This document shows, one piece after another, positions 1-9,414 of a DNA stretch of 64,000 nt. Location of the stretch: NCBI GenBank assembly GCA_015689735.1, contig WVSP01000001.1:608001-672000 (forward strand), given 5' to 3'. The DNA is from Rhodobacterales bacterium LSUCC0031 (GTDB taxonomy: Bacteria; Pseudomonadota; Alphaproteobacteria; Rhodobacterales; Rhodobacteraceae). Made by a program: the position numbers and the translations under genes. The notes beneath the pieces are model-generated. The model was given only the letters and a program-made list of their open reading frames with translations, ran no database searches and was not told the origin of the DNA. How positions within the stretch are numbered: position 1 is the first letter of the stretch; each line of letters starts with the position of its first letter.

Positions 1-42
1 ATCAAGGGTATGTCTCCCTTGCGAGTGGTCGGCGGTGTAAGC

Positions 43-102
43 GAGGGCGGTAGCCTGTGCAAGGGAAAAATCGTGTGTTTCCCGGCCCAATTCACCGCCC
101 TC
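43..102. terminator. nested inverted repeat beyond the 3' end of the FYDLN-acid gene
   Basis: Two inverted repeats are nested here: an outer pair GAGGGCGGT (43-51) and ACCGCCCTC (94-102), and an inner pair GGGAAA (63-68) and TTTCCC (78-83). They lie 37 nt past the stop codon of the minus-strand gene ending at 139, so a transcription stop is the simplest reading. No clear T-run follows on either strand. A weak leftward promoter-like pair (TTGCAC, then TTACAC 16 nt later, minus strand) overlaps the structure. I found no gene in 1-138. Confidence 0.3.
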
Positions 103-138
103 GATGGTTGTCAGATCATTGCGGCGCGCCGCAGGTAA

Positions 139-477
139 TCAGTCTTCGTCGCCGGGGCCTGCGACATCGGCGAGGTCGTCAAGCGCGACTGTATCGCCAT
201 CATCGTCATCGTCGAGCACATCATCATCAAGCTCGACATCAGCGTCATCATCGAGTTCGATATCATCATCAAGGACGAGATCATCATCATCCATGATCGC
301 CTCTTTCGCGACCTTCTTGTCGGCTTTGCTGGCGACAAGGCCACGGCCCGGCTTGGCGGCGTCGATATCGACAACCTCGCCGGTATAGGGGCTGATGATG
401 GGCTTGCGGTTCAGATCGTAGAACCGTTTGCCGGTCGTGGGACAGACGCGTTTGACGCCCCATTCCTCTTTGGGCAT
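139..477 (-). CDS. TIGR02300 (FYDLN acid) family protein
   Basis: 112 residues. The N-terminal half holds the family signature: a GVKRVCPTTGKRFYDLN stretch (residues 7-23, FYDLN at 19-23), followed by PIISPYTGE. From about residue 62 the protein is nearly all Asp, Leu and Val in an acidic repeat, giving the low-complexity DNA at roughly 170-295. The family is typical of Alphaproteobacteria and has no assigned function; the single CP motif and the acidic tail suggest a nucleic-acid- or protein-binding accessory factor, but that is a guess. It is divergent from the zinc peptidase gene, with a 77 bp gap. The call is secure; the function is unknown. Confidence 0.9.
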   Translation of the reverse strand: MPKEEWGVKRVCPTTGKRFYDLNRKPIISPYTGEVVDIDAAKPGRGLVASKADKKVAKEAIMDDDDLVLDDDIELDDDADVELDDDVLDDDDDGDTVALDDLADVAGPGDED

Positions 478-554
478 GAAACCCCCTTCAAAGAAGTCTT
501 CGGTATCGCTGGATGCGGTCCTCTGCCATAGTAGCGTGATGCTGTAAACCCCGT

Positions 555-1325
555 ATGCTTGGCGACGACTGCCGCTTGCTCAGGACGATCGATCTGGTGA
601 CGAAAAAACGCCTTTCGACCCATATTCTTCCCGGCGACCCGCCGGTTGAGATTGCGCTCAAACGCTCGCACCGTGCGACTCGGTTCAGCTTGCGTGTCTC
701 GCGCGCCGATGGGCGTGTGAGCCTGTCCTTGCCGGTTTGGGCGCCCGAGACCGAAGCCTTGGCCTTTCTGCGCGCCCGCGAGGCATGGCTACGGGGGCAT
801 CTGGCTCATGCCTTAGCTGTGCAAAGCGCGCAGATCGGGGCTTGGGTGCCGATATGTGGCACTCCGCGTGAGGTGGTCGCTGGCCAAAGCCGCGCCACCC
901 GTTTTCGCGATGGTCGGATCGAAGTGCCTGATGGGCCGCGTGCAGGCCCGCGCATCCGTGCGCTTCTGGCGGCCTTGGCGCGTGAGCGGCTGACCCAAGC
1001 CGCGCAGCTACATGCCGCAAAGCTTGGTCGCGACATCGGGCGCATCACCTTGCGCGACCCGCGCAGCAGATGGGGCAGTTGCACATCCAAAGGCGATCTG
1101 ATGTTTTCTTGGCGGTTGATCATGGCGCCCTCGGCGGTGCTGGATTACGTCGCCGCCCACGAGGTCGCCCATCTGGCCGAGATGAACCATTCCGCTGCTT
1201 TTTGGCAGGTTTGCCAGCATCTCAGGCCAGATTACGAGATCCATCGCGCATGGTTGAAACGGCATGGCGCAACATTGCTGGCTTGGCGCTTCGATACCAT
1301 GCAGGAGCCGCCATCATGCAAATGA
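555..1325 (+). CDS. YgjP/DUF45-type zinc metallopeptidase
   Basis: 256 residues. It has the WGSC signature (RSRWGSCTSKG, 170-180) and an HEVAH zinc motif (202-206) with a downstream NHSAAFW whose His212 is the expected third ligand. This is the M48-related YgjP-like (DUF45) layout. The family is predicted to be a soluble metal-dependent hydrolase and is often called a SprT-like peptidase; its substrate is unknown. Start: ATG 555 has no visible ribosome site, whereas GTG 597 (residue 15) is preceded by an AGGA and may be the true start. The 3' end overlaps the next gene by a few bases, so the two are probably co-transcribed. Confidence 0.85.
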   Translation: MLGDDCRLLRTIDLVTKKRLSTHILPGDPPVEIALKRSHRATRFSLRVSRADGRVSLSLPVWAPETEALAFLRAREAWLRGHLAHALAVQSAQIGAWVPICGTPREVVAGQSRATRFRDGRIEVPDGPRAGPRIRALLAALARERLTQAAQLHAAKLGRDIGRITLRDPRSRWGSCTSKGDLMFSWRLIMAPSAVLDYVAAHEVAHLAEMNHSAAFWQVCQHLRPDYEIHRAWLKRHGATLLAWRFDTMQEPPSCK

Positions 1326-1969
1326 ACCCCCGCCCAACAGAGACAGGGGCTGCCGTGGCCCATGACCGTGTCTATCGCGCCCTGCGCGCGCGGATCATGC
1401 ATGGCGAGGTGGGGCCGGGGCAGGCGATGACGCTGCGCGGTCTGGGGGCCGAATTCGGCGTCTCGATGACCCCTGCGCGCGAGGCGGTTCGGCGGTTGGT
1501 CAGCGAGGGCGCGCTGTTTCTGTCCAGCTCGGGCCGCGTCTCGACGCCGGAATTGTCCAATGAGCGGATCGAGGAACTGGCCGCGCTGCGCGCGCTGTTG
1601 GAGCCGGAACTGGCCACACGCGCCTTGCCGCGTGCGCACCCCGCGCTAATCGAGCGGATGGAGGCGATCAACGCCACGATCGGCCAAGCGATCGCGCGGC
1701 GCGATGCGGTGGCCTATATCCGGCGCAATCTCGAATTTCATCGCACGCTTTACCTGCGCGCGCAGGCACCCGCGATGCTGGCCTTGACCGAAACCGTGTG
1801 GCTGCAACTCGGCCCGACCATGCGGGCGCTTTACGGGCGGCTCAATCGCACGGAACTGCCGCAGCATCACCGCTTGATCGTGGCCGCCCTCAAGGCGGGA
1901 GATGAACCGGGGTTGCGGCTGGCCGTGCGGGCCGATGTGACGCAAGGTTTGCGGCTTTTGGCGGGGTAA
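1316..1969 (+). CDS. GntR family transcriptional regulator (FCD/FadR subfamily)
   Basis: 217 residues. The N-terminal winged helix-turn-helix contains the GntR hallmark MTLRGLGAEFGVSMTPAREA followed by a basic recognition helix. The C-terminal helical part (about 80-210) has the ELAALRALLEPELA and LEFHRTLY motifs of FCD ligand-binding domains, which usually sense small carboxylates through a metal. The start is ATG 1316, or ATG 1322, which forms an ATGA overlap with the preceding stop. An open frame continues upstream to 1070 but lies inside the peptidase gene. The gene sits at the edge of the TCA-cycle cluster, tail to tail with lpd. FadR-type regulators bind palindromes of the TNGT...ACNA type, so it is one candidate for the paired TGTGATCACA sites at 11002 and 17879. 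That link is inference. Confidence 0.85.
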   Translation: MQMNPRPTETGAAVAHDRVYRALRARIMHGEVGPGQAMTLRGLGAEFGVSMTPAREAVRRLVSEGALFLSSSGRVSTPELSNERIEELAALRALLEPELATRALPRAHPALIERMEAINATIGQAIARRDAVAYIRRNLEFHRTLYLRAQAPAMLALTETVWLQLGPTMRALYGRLNRTELPQHHRLIVAALKAGDEPGLRLAVRADVTQGLRLLAG

Positions 1970-1989
1970 GGCCCTTTGGAAAGGGCCTT
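1968..1989. terminator. terminator hairpin between convergent gntR and lpd
   Basis: A 10-bp perfect stem, AAGGCCCTTT (1968-1977) and AAAGGGCCTT (1980-1989), with a 2-nt loop begins on the stop codon of the GntR gene. A second hairpin from the repeat element follows directly. The position between two genes meeting tail to tail supports a bidirectional stop. Confidence 0.55.
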
Positions 1990-1990
1990 G

Positions 1991-2043
1991 CCGGGGGTTT
2001 TCCACCCCCGGACCCCCGGAGGATATTTTTGAAACAGAGAAGG
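1991..2043 (+). repeat. GC-rich dispersed element, copy 1
   Basis: Hairpin CCGGGGG (1991-1997) / CCCCCGG (2005-2011), then CCCCCGGAGGATATTTTTG and AAACAGAGAAGG. The order (G-run/C-run hairpin, second C-rich block, a GATATTT core, then AAACnnAGAAG) recurs at 37891, 48405, 55152, 57192 and 62849. It occupies nearly all of the gap between the GntR gene and lpd. Confidence 0.7.
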
Positions 2044-2056
2044 GGGTTAGCCCCGT

Positions 2057-3445
2057 TCAGGAATGGATCGGGCCATCGCCGCAGGCGAGTGCTGCCTCGC
2101 GCACCGCTTCGGAATATGTCGGGTGCGCGTGGCAGGTCATGGCGAGGTCTTGGGCGGATGCGCCGAATTCCATTGCCACGCAGACCTCGTGGATCAGATC
2201 GCCCGCCATCGGGCCGATGATATGGGCGCCCAGGATGCGGTCGGTGTTCTTGTCGGCGAGGATTTTCACGAAGCCGTCGCCCGCGAAATTCGCCTTGGCC
2301 CGGCCATTGCCCATGAAGGAGAACTTGCCGACCTTGTAGGCGCGGCCCTCGGCCTTGAGCGATTCCTCGGTCGCGCCGACATTTGCGACTTCGGGGTGGG
2401 TGTAGATGACGCCGGGGATGATGCCGTAGTTCACATGGCCATGGCGGCCTGCGACCACCTCGGCCACGGCCATGCCTTCATCCTCGGCCTTGTGGGCGAG
2501 CATGGGGCCGGTGATGGCGTCGCCGATGGCGTAGATGCCCTTGATATTGGTGGCATAATGGCTGTCGGTGGCGATCTGGCCGCGGTCGGTCATGGTAACG
2601 CCAAGCGCGTCGAGGCCGAGGCCGTCGGTATAGGGTTTGCGGCCCGTTGCGACGAGGACGGTGTCGGCGTCGATGCTGTGGGTGCTGTCATCCTTGCGCA
2701 GCTTGTAGGTGACGGTGGCGCGGCCCTTGGCCGTTTCCACGGCCTGCACAGCGGCGCCAAGTGTGAAGCCAAGCCCTTGTTTTGCCAAGATACGTTGGAA
2801 GTTCTTCGACACTTCGGCGTCCATGCCGGGGGTGATGTGGTCGAGATACTCGATCACCTGCACCTCAACCCCTAAGCGGGCATAGACCGAACCCAGTTCC
2901 AGCCCGATGACACCTGCGCCGATCACGACCAGTTTCTTGGGGATCTTGGGCAGTGACAGCGCGCCCTCAGATGTCACCACGATCTTTTCGTCGATGCTGA
3001 TACCGGGCAGCGCGGAGGGCGTGGAACCTGTTGCGATGATTATGTTTTTCGCCTCAAAGGTCGTGTCGCCCACGCGGACCTTGCCGGGTTCCGGGATCGA
3101 TCCCCAGCCCTTGAGCCAGTCGATCTTGTTCTTTTTGAACAGAAATTCGATGCCCTTGGTGTTCTGGCCGATCACGTCGTCCTTGTAGGCGAGCATCTGT
3201 TTCCAATCGACGGAGGGCGCTTTGCCGACCAGCCCCATTTTGGCAAAATTATGTTCCGCTTCATGGAGTTGGTGGGAGGCATGCAACAGCGCCTTGGAGG
3301 GGATGCAGCCGATGTTGAGGCAGGTGCCGCCCAAGGTCTCGCGCCCCTCGACCACGGCGGTTTTCAGGCCCAGCTGTGCGCAGCGGATGGCGCAGACATA
3401 GCCGCCGGGGCCGGAACCGATGATGATGACGTCATAGCTGGACAT
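2057..3445 (-). CDS. lpd: dihydrolipoyl dehydrogenase (E3)
   Basis: 462 residues; reoxidises dihydrolipoamide on the E2 component with NAD as acceptor. Seen: N-terminal FAD motif GSGPGG, the redox-active disulfide in [13 protein letters not shown] (Cys42/Cys47), a second dinucleotide motif [10 protein letters not shown], and the C-terminal [10 protein letters not shown] with the catalytic His-Glu pair. The start MSSYDV is chosen over an upstream in-frame ATG because an AGGAGG lies just before it (3451-3456). It is the last gene of the minus-strand odh/suc group, separated from odhB by the MAPEG gene, so it most likely serves the 2-oxoglutarate dehydrogenase complex. Confidence 0.97.
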   Translation of the reverse strand: MSSYDVIIIGSGPGGYVCAIRCAQLGLKTAVVEGRETLGGTCLNIGCIPSKALLHASHQLHEAEHNFAKMGLVGKAPSVDWKQMLAYKDDVIGQNTKGIEFLFKKNKIDWLKGWGSIPEPGKVRVGDTTFEAKNIIIATGSTPSALPGISIDEKIVVTSEGALSLPKIPKKLVVIGAGVIGLELGSVYARLGVEVQVIEYLDHITPGMDAEVSKNFQRILAKQGLGFTLGAAVQAVETAKGRATVTYKLRKDDSTHSIDADTVLVATGRKPYTDGLGLDALGVTMTDRGQIATDSHYATNIKGIYAIGDAITGPMLAHKAEDEGMAVAEVVAGRHGHVNYGIIPGVIYTHPEVANVGATEESLKAEGRAYKVGKFSFMGNGRAKANFAGDGFVKILADKNTDRILGAHIIGPMAGDLIHEVCVAMEFGASAQDLAMTCHAHPTYSEAVREAALACGDGPIHS

Positions 3446-3478
3446 GGTGTCCTCCTGTCGAGTTCTGCCGTCACAGGG

Positions 3479-3507
3479 CGTACACACCCTGTACACAGGC
3501 TGTACAT
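3479..3507. promoter_or_regulatory. three GTACA repeats at 11-bp spacing upstream of lpd
   Basis: CGTACAC, TGTACAC and TGTACAT have their GTACA cores at 3480, 3491 and 3502, exactly 11 bp apart and so on one face of the helix. They lie in the 69-bp gap between the MAPEG stop and the lpd start, 35-60 bp upstream of lpd. This suggests a regulator site or a promoter for lpd; no regulator can be named. Confidence 0.35.
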
Positions 3508-3514
3508 ATCGCGG

Positions 3515-3916
3515 TTACGCTGTCCCGCCGAAGAGCGCGGCCAGCAGCATGATGAGGGTGGCGAGAAATCCCACGGCCCAGATCAGGCTGCGCCACGGGA
3601 CAAGGCCTTGAGCATAGGCGGGAATGTAGAGGATGCGCGAGATCAGATAGGCATGCGCACAGGCTTGGGTCAGGGCGGAGGAGCGATCCGAAAGCGTGAC
3701 GACCACCACCGCGATCCCGAACAGGATCAGCCCCTCGAAATGATTGTTCATCGCGCGCTGGAGGCGACCGGCTGTGCCGGTCAGGTCCACCTTTTGGTCG
3801 CGCGGCCCCATGGCGGCCTTGGTGCCTGCCTGTGCGTTGCCGGCGACGGAGTAGAGGCCGATCTGGACATATTGCAGAAGGGCCGCGAGGGCGAGGATGT
3901 AAAGCTCGGTGGTCAT
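3515..3916 (-). CDS. MAPEG family membrane protein
   Basis: 133 residues with four hydrophobic segments (about 4-24, 61-80, 84-101, 107-129) and the family-type loop NNHFEGLILFGIAVV near residue 57. MAPEG proteins are small integral-membrane proteins related to microsomal glutathione transferase and leukotriene synthases; bacterial members are mostly uncharacterised. The gene lies between odhB and lpd on the same strand, but a 22-bp inverted repeat separates it from odhB, so it could be in its own unit with lpd. Confidence 0.85.
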   Translation of the reverse strand: MTTELYILALAALLQYVQIGLYSVAGNAQAGTKAAMGPRDQKVDLTGTAGRLQRAMNNHFEGLILFGIAVVVVTLSDRSSALTQACAHAYLISRILYIPAYAQGLVPWRSLIWAVGFLATLIMLLAALFGGTA

Positions 3917-3933
3917 GGGATGCTCTCCGGTTT

Positions 3934-3992
3934 GCCGGGCTGAAGCCCGGCCTACGGTGCATGAGGGGCGGTAGGCCGGGCTTCAGCCCGGC
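3934..3992. repeat. perfect 22-bp inverted repeat between odhB and the MAPEG gene
   Basis: The left arm (3934-3955, starting GCCGGGCTGAAG) and the right arm (3971-3992, ending CTTCAGCCCGGC) are exact reverse complements, with a 15-nt loop at 3956-3970. Each arm also holds a smaller palindrome (GCCGGGCTGAAGCCCGGC). There is no T-run, so this resembles a REP/BIME-type element more than a factor-independent terminator, though it may stop or stabilise the odhB transcript, which ends 7 nt away. Confidence 0.8.
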
Positions 3993-3998
3993 CCGCCA

Positions 3999-5498
3999 TT
4001 ACAGATCCATCAGCAACCGGCGCGGATCTTCGAGGGCTTCTTTCACCCGGACGAGGAAGGTCACCGCGCCTTTGCCGTCCACGATGCGGTGGTCATAGCT
4101 GAGTGCGAGATACATCATCGGGCGGATCACAACCTGGCCGTTGATCGCCATCGGGCGGTCCTGGATCTTGTGCATGCCCAAGATGCCCGATTGCGGCGGG
4201 TTCAGGATCGGTGAGGACATGAGCGAGCCATAGACGCCGCCATTCGAGATGGTGAAGGTACCGCCCTGCATTTCGGCCATCGAGAGCTTGCCGTCACGCG
4301 CGCGACGGCCTTTTTCGGCGATTTCCTTTTCCAGCTCGGCGAAGGATTTCTGGTCGGCGTCGCGGATCACCGGCACGACGAGGCCCTGCGGCGTGCCGGC
4401 CGCGATGCCCATATGGACGAAGTTCTTATAGACGATGTCGGTGCCGTCGATCTCGGCGTTGACCTCAGGCACCTCGCGCAGCGCGTGGACGCAGGCCTTG
4501 GTGAAGAAGGACATGAAGCCGAGACGGACGCCGTGCTTTTTCTCGAAGAGATCCTTGTATTCGTTGCGCAGCTCGCTGACGCCGGTCATGTCCACCTCGT
4601 TATAGGTGGTCAGCATCGCAGCGGTGTTCTGCGCATCTTTCAGGCGGCGCGCGATGGTCTGGCGCAGGCGGGTCATCTTGACCCGTTCCTCGCGGGCAGC
4701 ATCCTCGGCCGGGGAGGGGGCGCGGGGGGCGCTGGCCATCGGTGCGGGTGCTGCGGCTTGCGGGGCAGAGGCGGCCTTCATCACATCTTCCTTCATGATC
4801 CGACCGTCGCGGCCGGTGCCTGTGATCTGAGCGGGGGAGAGGCCCTTTTCGGCCATCAACTTCTGAGCCGAAGGGGCGTTTTCGACATCTTTGTTGCCCG
4901 TCGCGGCAGGTGCGGCTGCGGGGGCGGCTGCGGGTGCCGGGGCGGCGACGGCACCAGAGGCGCCGCCGATCACGGCGAGCTTGCCCGCGGCCTGCACGGT
5001 GCTGCCTTCGGCGGCGAGGATTTCACTGAGCACACCTGCCGCGGGGCTTGGTACCTCGACCGATACTTTGTCGGTTTCCAGTTCGCACAGCATCTCGTCT
5101 TGCGCGACGGTGTCGCCGACCTTCTTGAACCATGTGGCGACCGTCGCTTCGGTCACGCTTTCGCCCAAGGTGGGGACCATGACGTCAACGGCTTTGCCGC
5201 CTGCATTGGCGGGGGCGGCTGTGGTGGCTGCGGCTGCGGGTTTGGCCGGGGCGGCACCCGCGCCTTCGCTGAGCGTGGCGAGGAGCGCGTTGACGCCCAC
5301 GGTCTCGCCTTCGGCGGCGATGATGCTGCCAAGAGTGCCGGAAGCGGGGCTTGGCACCTCGACCGTGACCTTGTCGGTTTCCAGCTCGCACAGCATTTCG
5401 TCGACCGTGACGGTATCTCCGGGCTTTTTGAACCAGGTGGCCACGGTGGCCTCGGTGACGCTTTCGCCCAAGGTGGGGACGCGGACTTCTATGGACAT
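3999..5498 (-). CDS. odhB: 2-oxoglutarate dehydrogenase E2, dihydrolipoyl succinyltransferase
   Basis: 499 residues; transfers the succinyl group from E1 to CoA. There are two lipoyl domains (about 2-77 and 104-178), each with ELETDKV, lipoylated at Lys43 and Lys144. Ala/Pro-rich linkers follow, then a peripheral-subunit-binding domain (about 205-240) and the catalytic domain ending with SYDHRIVDG, with catalytic His470 and Asp474. E. coli SucB has one lipoyl domain; here the two are nearly identical over about 45 residues. The start lies 4 nt beyond the odhA stop, so translation is likely coupled. Confidence 0.96.
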   Translation of the reverse strand: MSIEVRVPTLGESVTEATVATWFKKPGDTVTVDEMLCELETDKVTVEVPSPASGTLGSIIAAEGETVGVNALLATLSEGAGAAPAKPAAAATTAAPANAGGKAVDVMVPTLGESVTEATVATWFKKVGDTVAQDEMLCELETDKVSVEVPSPAAGVLSEILAAEGSTVQAAGKLAVIGGASGAVAAPAPAAAPAAAPAATGNKDVENAPSAQKLMAEKGLSPAQITGTGRDGRIMKEDVMKAASAPQAAAPAPMASAPRAPSPAEDAAREERVKMTRLRQTIARRLKDAQNTAAMLTTYNEVDMTGVSELRNEYKDLFEKKHGVRLGFMSFFTKACVHALREVPEVNAEIDGTDIVYKNFVHMGIAAGTPQGLVVPVIRDADQKSFAELEKEIAEKGRRARDGKLSMAEMQGGTFTISNGGVYGSLMSSPILNPPQSGILGMHKIQDRPMAINGQVVIRPMMYLALSYDHRIVDGKGAVTFLVRVKEALEDPRRLLMDL

Positions 5499-5502
5499 CG
5501 GA

Positions 5503-8460
5503 TTACCCTTCGATGGTCAGCGCTTCGTTTACGAGCGCGGTCTGTTGGGATTTGTGCTGGCTGGCCAAGCCCGTTGCGGGCGAGGCCGAGGCCGCGCGGC
5601 CCACATAGCGCGGGCGGGTGTGCTTGGCGCCGATGCGGGTCAGCACCCATTCGATGTTGGGCTCGACAAAGGACCAAGCGCCTTGGTTCTTGGGTTCTTC
5701 CTGGCACCAGATGATCTCGGCGCCCTTGAAGCGTTCGAGTTCCTTCATCAGCGAATGTGCAGGGAAGGGATAGAACTGTTCGAGACGCAGCAGGTAGATA
5801 TCGGTGATGCCGCGCGCATCGCGTTCTTCGAGAAGATCGTAATAGACCTTGCCCGAGCAAATCACGACGCGGCGGACCTTGCTATCCTTGGCGAGCACGG
5901 TGTCGGAATGACCCTTTTCGGCGTCATCCCAGAGCACGCGGTGGAAGCTGGAGCCGGTCGTGAAATCGGCCGCATCCGAGATGGCGAGCCTGTGGCGCAA
6001 CAGCGATTTGGGCGTCATCAGCACAAGCGGCTTGCGGAAGCTGCGGTGGATCTGGCGGCGCAGGATGTGGAAGTAGTTGGCGGGCGTGGTGCAGTTGGCG
6101 ACGATCCAGTTATCCTCGGCGCACATCTGCAAGAACCGTTCGAGTCGGGCCGAGGAATGCTCGGGGCCTTGGCCTTCGAAGCCGTGGGGGAGTAGCATGA
6201 CAAGGCCGGACATGCGCAGCCATTTGCGTTCGCCGGAGCTGATGAACTGGTCGAACATGATCTGTGCGCCATTGGCAAAATCGCCAAACTGCGCCTCCCA
6301 CATGGTGAGCGCGTTGGGTTCGGCGAGGCTGTAGCCATATTCGAAGCCCAAGACCGCGTATTCCGACAGCGCGCTGTCGATCACCTCGAATTTCGCTTGC
6401 CCCTCGCGGATATGGTTGAGCGGGTAGAAGCGATCTTCGGTGGTTTGGTCGATCAGGCCGGAATGGCGCTGCGAGAAGGTGCCGCGGGTGCTATCTTGGC
6501 CGGCAAGGCGGACGGGGAACCCTTCGGTCAGGAGCGAGCCAAAGGCCAGCGCCTCGGCGGTGGCCCAGTCAAAGCCCTTACCGGTGGCGAGCATTTCTTG
6601 CTTGGCTTCGAGCAGGCGCGTGACGGTCTTGTGCAGCGTCACGCCCTCGGGCGGGGTGCTGATCGCATGGCCCACTTCAGCCAGTGTTTCAGGCTTGATC
6701 GCGGTTTCGCCGCGCTGGTAGTCGGCGCCTTCGCGGTTGAGATGCGACCAGCGGCCATCGAGCCAGTCGGCCTTGTTGGGCTTGTATTCCTTGCCGGCCT
6801 CGAACTCGGTGTTCAGGCGGGCTTGGAAGGCGGCCTTGGCATCCTCGATCTCGCCTTCGGGGATCAGGCCATCCTTGACCAGACGCTCGGTGTAAAGCTG
6901 GAGGGTGGTTTTGTGGGTCTTGATGCGCTGATACATCACCGGGTTGGTGAACATCGGCTCATCGCCTTCGTTATGGCCGAAGCGGCGGTAGCAGAAGATG
7001 TCGAGCACGACGTCGCGCCCGAATTTCTGGCGGAACTCGGTGGCGACGCGGGCGGCATGGACCACGGCCTCGGGGTCGTCGCCATTCACATGGAAAATGG
7101 GCGCTTCGACCATCAGGGCGATATCGGTCGGATAGGGCGAGGAGCGCGAGAAATGCGGCGCGGTGGTGAAGCCGATCTGGTTATTGACCACGATATGCAT
7201 CGTGCCGCCGGTGCGGTGGCCACGGATGCCCGAAAGCTGGAAGCCCTCGGCCACGATGCCCTGGCCCGCAAAGGCCGCGTCGCCATGGAGCAGCACGGCC
7301 ATGACCTGACGGCGCTCGGTGTCGCCAAGCTGGTCTTGCTTGGCGCGTACCTTGCCCAAGACCACGGGGTTTACCGCCTCGAGATGCGAGGGGTTGGCGG
7401 TCAAGGACAAGTGGACGGTGTTACCGTCAAACTCACGGTCCGAGCTTGCCCCAAGGTGATATTTCACATCCCCCGAGCCATCGACATCTTCGGGCTTGAA
7501 GCTGCCGCCTTGGAATTCGTTGAAGATCGCGCGGTAGGGCTTGCCCATCACATTGGCCAGAACCGACAGGCGGCCGCGATGGGGCATGCCGATGACGATC
7601 TCTTTCAGGCCCAAGGCACCGCCGCGCTTGATGATCTGTTCCATCGCGGGGATCAGCGCCTCGCCGCCATCAAGGCCGAAGCGCTTGGTCCCCATGTATT
7701 TGACATGGAGGAATTTCTCGAAGCCTTCGGCCTCGACCAGCTTGTTGAGGATCGCCTTGCGCCCTTCGCGGGTAAAGGCGATTTCCTTGCCGTAGCCCTC
7801 GATCCGCTCTTTCAGCCACGCGGATTGTTCGGGGTCGGAAATATGCATGTATTGCAGCGCGAAGGTGCCGCAATAGGTGCGCTTCACGATCTCGAGGATC
7901 TGGCGCATCGAGGCCATTTGCAGGCCCAGCACATTGTCGATGAAGATCGGGCGATCCATGTCGGCCTCGGTGAAGCCGTAGGATTTGGGGTCAAGCTCGG
8001 GGTGGGGGGTGGTCTCGCGCATGCCCAGCGGGTCGAGATCGGCGACCAGATGGCCACGGATGCGGTAGGCGCGGATGATCATCAGTGCGCGGATACTATC
8101 GAGCACGGCGCGCTGAATCTGGGCATCGGTCACTTTGACGCTTTTTTCCTGTGCCTTGGCCTTGATCTTGTCGGCGGCGCCCTTGGCCTCGGCGGCTTGC
8201 GGCCATTCGCCGGTGAGGGCTGCGGTCAGGTCATCGGCTGGCTGGGGCGGCCAGTCGCGGCGCGCCCAGCTTGGGCCTTGCGCCTCGGCCTTGGCATCGG
8301 CGGGTGTGTCGCCCAGCGAGGCGAAGAAAGTTGCCCATGCCGCGTCGACCGCGCCCGGATCCTGGGCGTATTGCGCGTAGAGCTGTTCAAGATACGCCGC
8401 GTTATGCCCTTGCATGAAGGAAGAGGCGTGGAACTGGTCGTTGGGGCTTTGGTCGGTCAT
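5503..8460 (-). CDS. odhA: 2-oxoglutarate dehydrogenase E1 component
   Basis: About 985 residues; thiamine-diphosphate-dependent decarboxylase of 2-oxoglutarate. Seen: an N-terminal E2-docking segment ([18 protein letters not shown]), [11 protein letters not shown], the cofactor-binding region [13 protein letters not shown] with [23 protein letters not shown], and [10 protein letters not shown]. An upstream in-frame ATG at 8475 would add [14 protein letters not shown] at 8460 is preferred because AGGTG precedes it. It is followed by odhB after 4 nt and preceded by sucD, from which a GC-rich inverted repeat (8485-8510) separates it. Confidence 0.96.
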   Translation of the reverse strand: MTDQSPNDQFHASSFMQGHNAAYLEQLYAQYAQDPGAVDAAWATFFASLGDTPADAKAEAQGPSWARRDWPPQPADDLTAALTGEWPQAAEAKGAADKIKAKAQEKSVKVTDAQIQRAVLDSIRALMIIRAYRIRGHLVADLDPLGMRETTPHPELDPKSYGFTEADMDRPIFIDNVLGLQMASMRQILEIVKRTYCGTFALQYMHISDPEQSAWLKERIEGYGKEIAFTREGRKAILNKLVEAEGFEKFLHVKYMGTKRFGLDGGEALIPAMEQIIKRGGALGLKEIVIGMPHRGRLSVLANVMGKPYRAIFNEFQGGSFKPEDVDGSGDVKYHLGASSDREFDGNTVHLSLTANPSHLEAVNPVVLGKVRAKQDQLGDTERRQVMAVLLHGDAAFAGQGIVAEGFQLSGIRGHRTGGTMHIVVNNQIGFTTAPHFSRSSPYPTDIALMVEAPIFHVNGDDPEAVVHAARVATEFRQKFGRDVVLDIFCYRRFGHNEGDEPMFTNPVMYQRIKTHKTTLQLYTERLVKDGLIPEGEIEDAKAAFQARLNTEFEAGKEYKPNKADWLDGRWSHLNREGADYQRGETAIKPETLAEVGHAISTPPEGVTLHKTVTRLLEAKQEMLATGKGFDWATAEALAFGSLLTEGFPVRLAGQDSTRGTFSQRHSGLIDQTTEDRFYPLNHIREGQAKFEVIDSALSEYAVLGFEYGYSLAEPNALTMWEAQFGDFANGAQIMFDQFISSGERKWLRMSGLVMLLPHGFEGQGPEHSSARLERFLQMCAEDNWIVANCTTPANYFHILRRQIHRSFRKPLVLMTPKSLLRHRLAISDAADFTTGSSFHRVLWDDAEKGHSDTVLAKDSKVRRVVICSGKVYYDLLEERDARGITDIYLLRLEQFYPFPAHSLMKELERFKGAEIIWCQEEPKNQGAWSFVEPNIEWVLTRIGAKHTRPRYVGRAASASPATGLASQHKSQQTALVNEALTIEG

Positions 8461-8484
8461 GGCTGCACCTGACATGGGTTGAAC

Positions 8485-8510
8485 CCCGGGCAGGTCTGGC
8501 CCCGCCCGGG
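8485..8510. promoter_or_regulatory. GC-rich hairpin in the sucD-odhA gap
   Basis: CCCGGGC (8485-8491) pairs with GCCCGGG (8504-8510) across a 12-nt loop in the 61-bp gap. No T-run follows on the minus strand. It could trim or stabilise the mRNA and set the sucCD/odhAB ratio; that role is inferred. Confidence 0.35.
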
Positions 8511-8521
8511 TCGCTTTGTCT

Positions 8522-9403
8522 TTAGCCGATCGCCTTGAGCACGGCTTCGCCGAGGCCCGCGGGGCTGTCGGCCACGATGATGCCTGCGGATTTCATCGCT
8601 TCGATCTTGCTTTCCGCGTCACCCTTGCCGCCCGCGACGATGGCGCCGGCATGGCCCATGCGGCGGCCCGGAGGGGCGGTGCGGCCGGCTATGAAACCGG
8701 CGGTGGGCTTCCAGCGGCCGCGCTTTTTCTCATCGGCGAGGAACTGGGCGGCTTCTTCTTCGGCGGAGCCGCCGATTTCCCCGATCATGATGATCGAGTG
8801 CGTCTCGGGGTCGGCGAGGAACATCTCGAGCACGTCGATATGTTCGGTGCCCTTGATCGGATCGCCGCCGATACCCACGGCCGAGGATTGGCCAAGGCCG
8901 ACGTCGGAGGTCTGTTTCACCGCCTCATAGGTCAGCGTGCCGGAGCGCGAGACCACGCCGACCGAGCCGCGGCGGAAGATCGAGCCGGGCATGATGCCGA
9001 TCTTGCAGGCGTCGGGCGTCATCACGCCGGGGCAGTTGGGGCCGATGAGCCGGGATTTGGACCCTTCCAGCGCGCGCTTGACCTTCATCATGTCGAGCAC
9101 CGGGATACCTTCGGTGATGCAGACGATCAGCTCCATCTCGGCGTCGATCGCCTCGAGGATACTGTCGGCGGCGAAGGGAGGCGGCACATAGATCGCGGTG
9201 GCGTTGGCCTGCGTCGCGTGCTTGGCCTCATGGACCGAGTTGAACACGGGCAGGTTCAGGTGGGTGGTGCCGCCTTTGCCGGGCGTCACGCCGCCGACCA
9301 TCTTGGTGCCATAGGCGATGGCCTGTTCGGAATGGAAGGTGCCTTGGCTGCCGGTGAAGCCTTGGCAAATGACGCGGGTGTTTTCGTTGACGAGGACTGC
9401 CAT
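8522..9403 (-). CDS. sucD: succinyl-CoA synthetase, alpha subunit
   Basis: 293 residues. It makes ATP (or GTP) from succinyl-CoA with SucC. The CoA-binding Rossmann region ([20 protein letters not shown]) is N-terminal, and [15 protein letters not shown] carries the phosphohistidine. The start MAVLVNEN at 9403 has a GGAG site 6-9 nt upstream that overlaps the stop of the preceding small gene. An ATG at 9418 would overlap that gene and is not favoured. Confidence 0.97.
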   Translation of the reverse strand: MAVLVNENTRVICQGFTGSQGTFHSEQAIAYGTKMVGGVTPGKGGTTHLNLPVFNSVHEAKHATQANATAIYVPPPFAADSILEAIDAEMELIVCITEGIPVLDMMKVKRALEGSKSRLIGPNCPGVMTPDACKIGIMPGSIFRRGSVGVVSRSGTLTYEAVKQTSDVGLGQSSAVGIGGDPIKGTEHIDVLEMFLADPETHSIIMIGEIGGSAEEEAAQFLADEKKRGRWKPTAGFIAGRTAPPGRRMGHAGAIVAGGKGDAESKIEAMKSAGIIVADSPAGLGEAVLKAIG

Positions 9404-9414
9404 CGTCTTTCTCC

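Noticed and set aside
1-138. A tRNA or other RNA gene at the left edge
   Set aside because: The nested inverted repeats do not form a cloverleaf, and no T-loop or anticodon stem could be placed.
170-300. A microsatellite or CRISPR-like repeat in the Asp-rich stretch
   Set aside because: The triplet pattern (ATC/GTC) is explained by the acidic Asp-rich tail of the FYDLN-acid protein; no spacers exist.
6397-8472. A 691-codon plus-strand open frame opposite odhA
   Set aside because: Composition is that of an antisense shadow (rich in Gly, Ala, Asp, Val, His) with no domain, and odhA on the other strand is certain.
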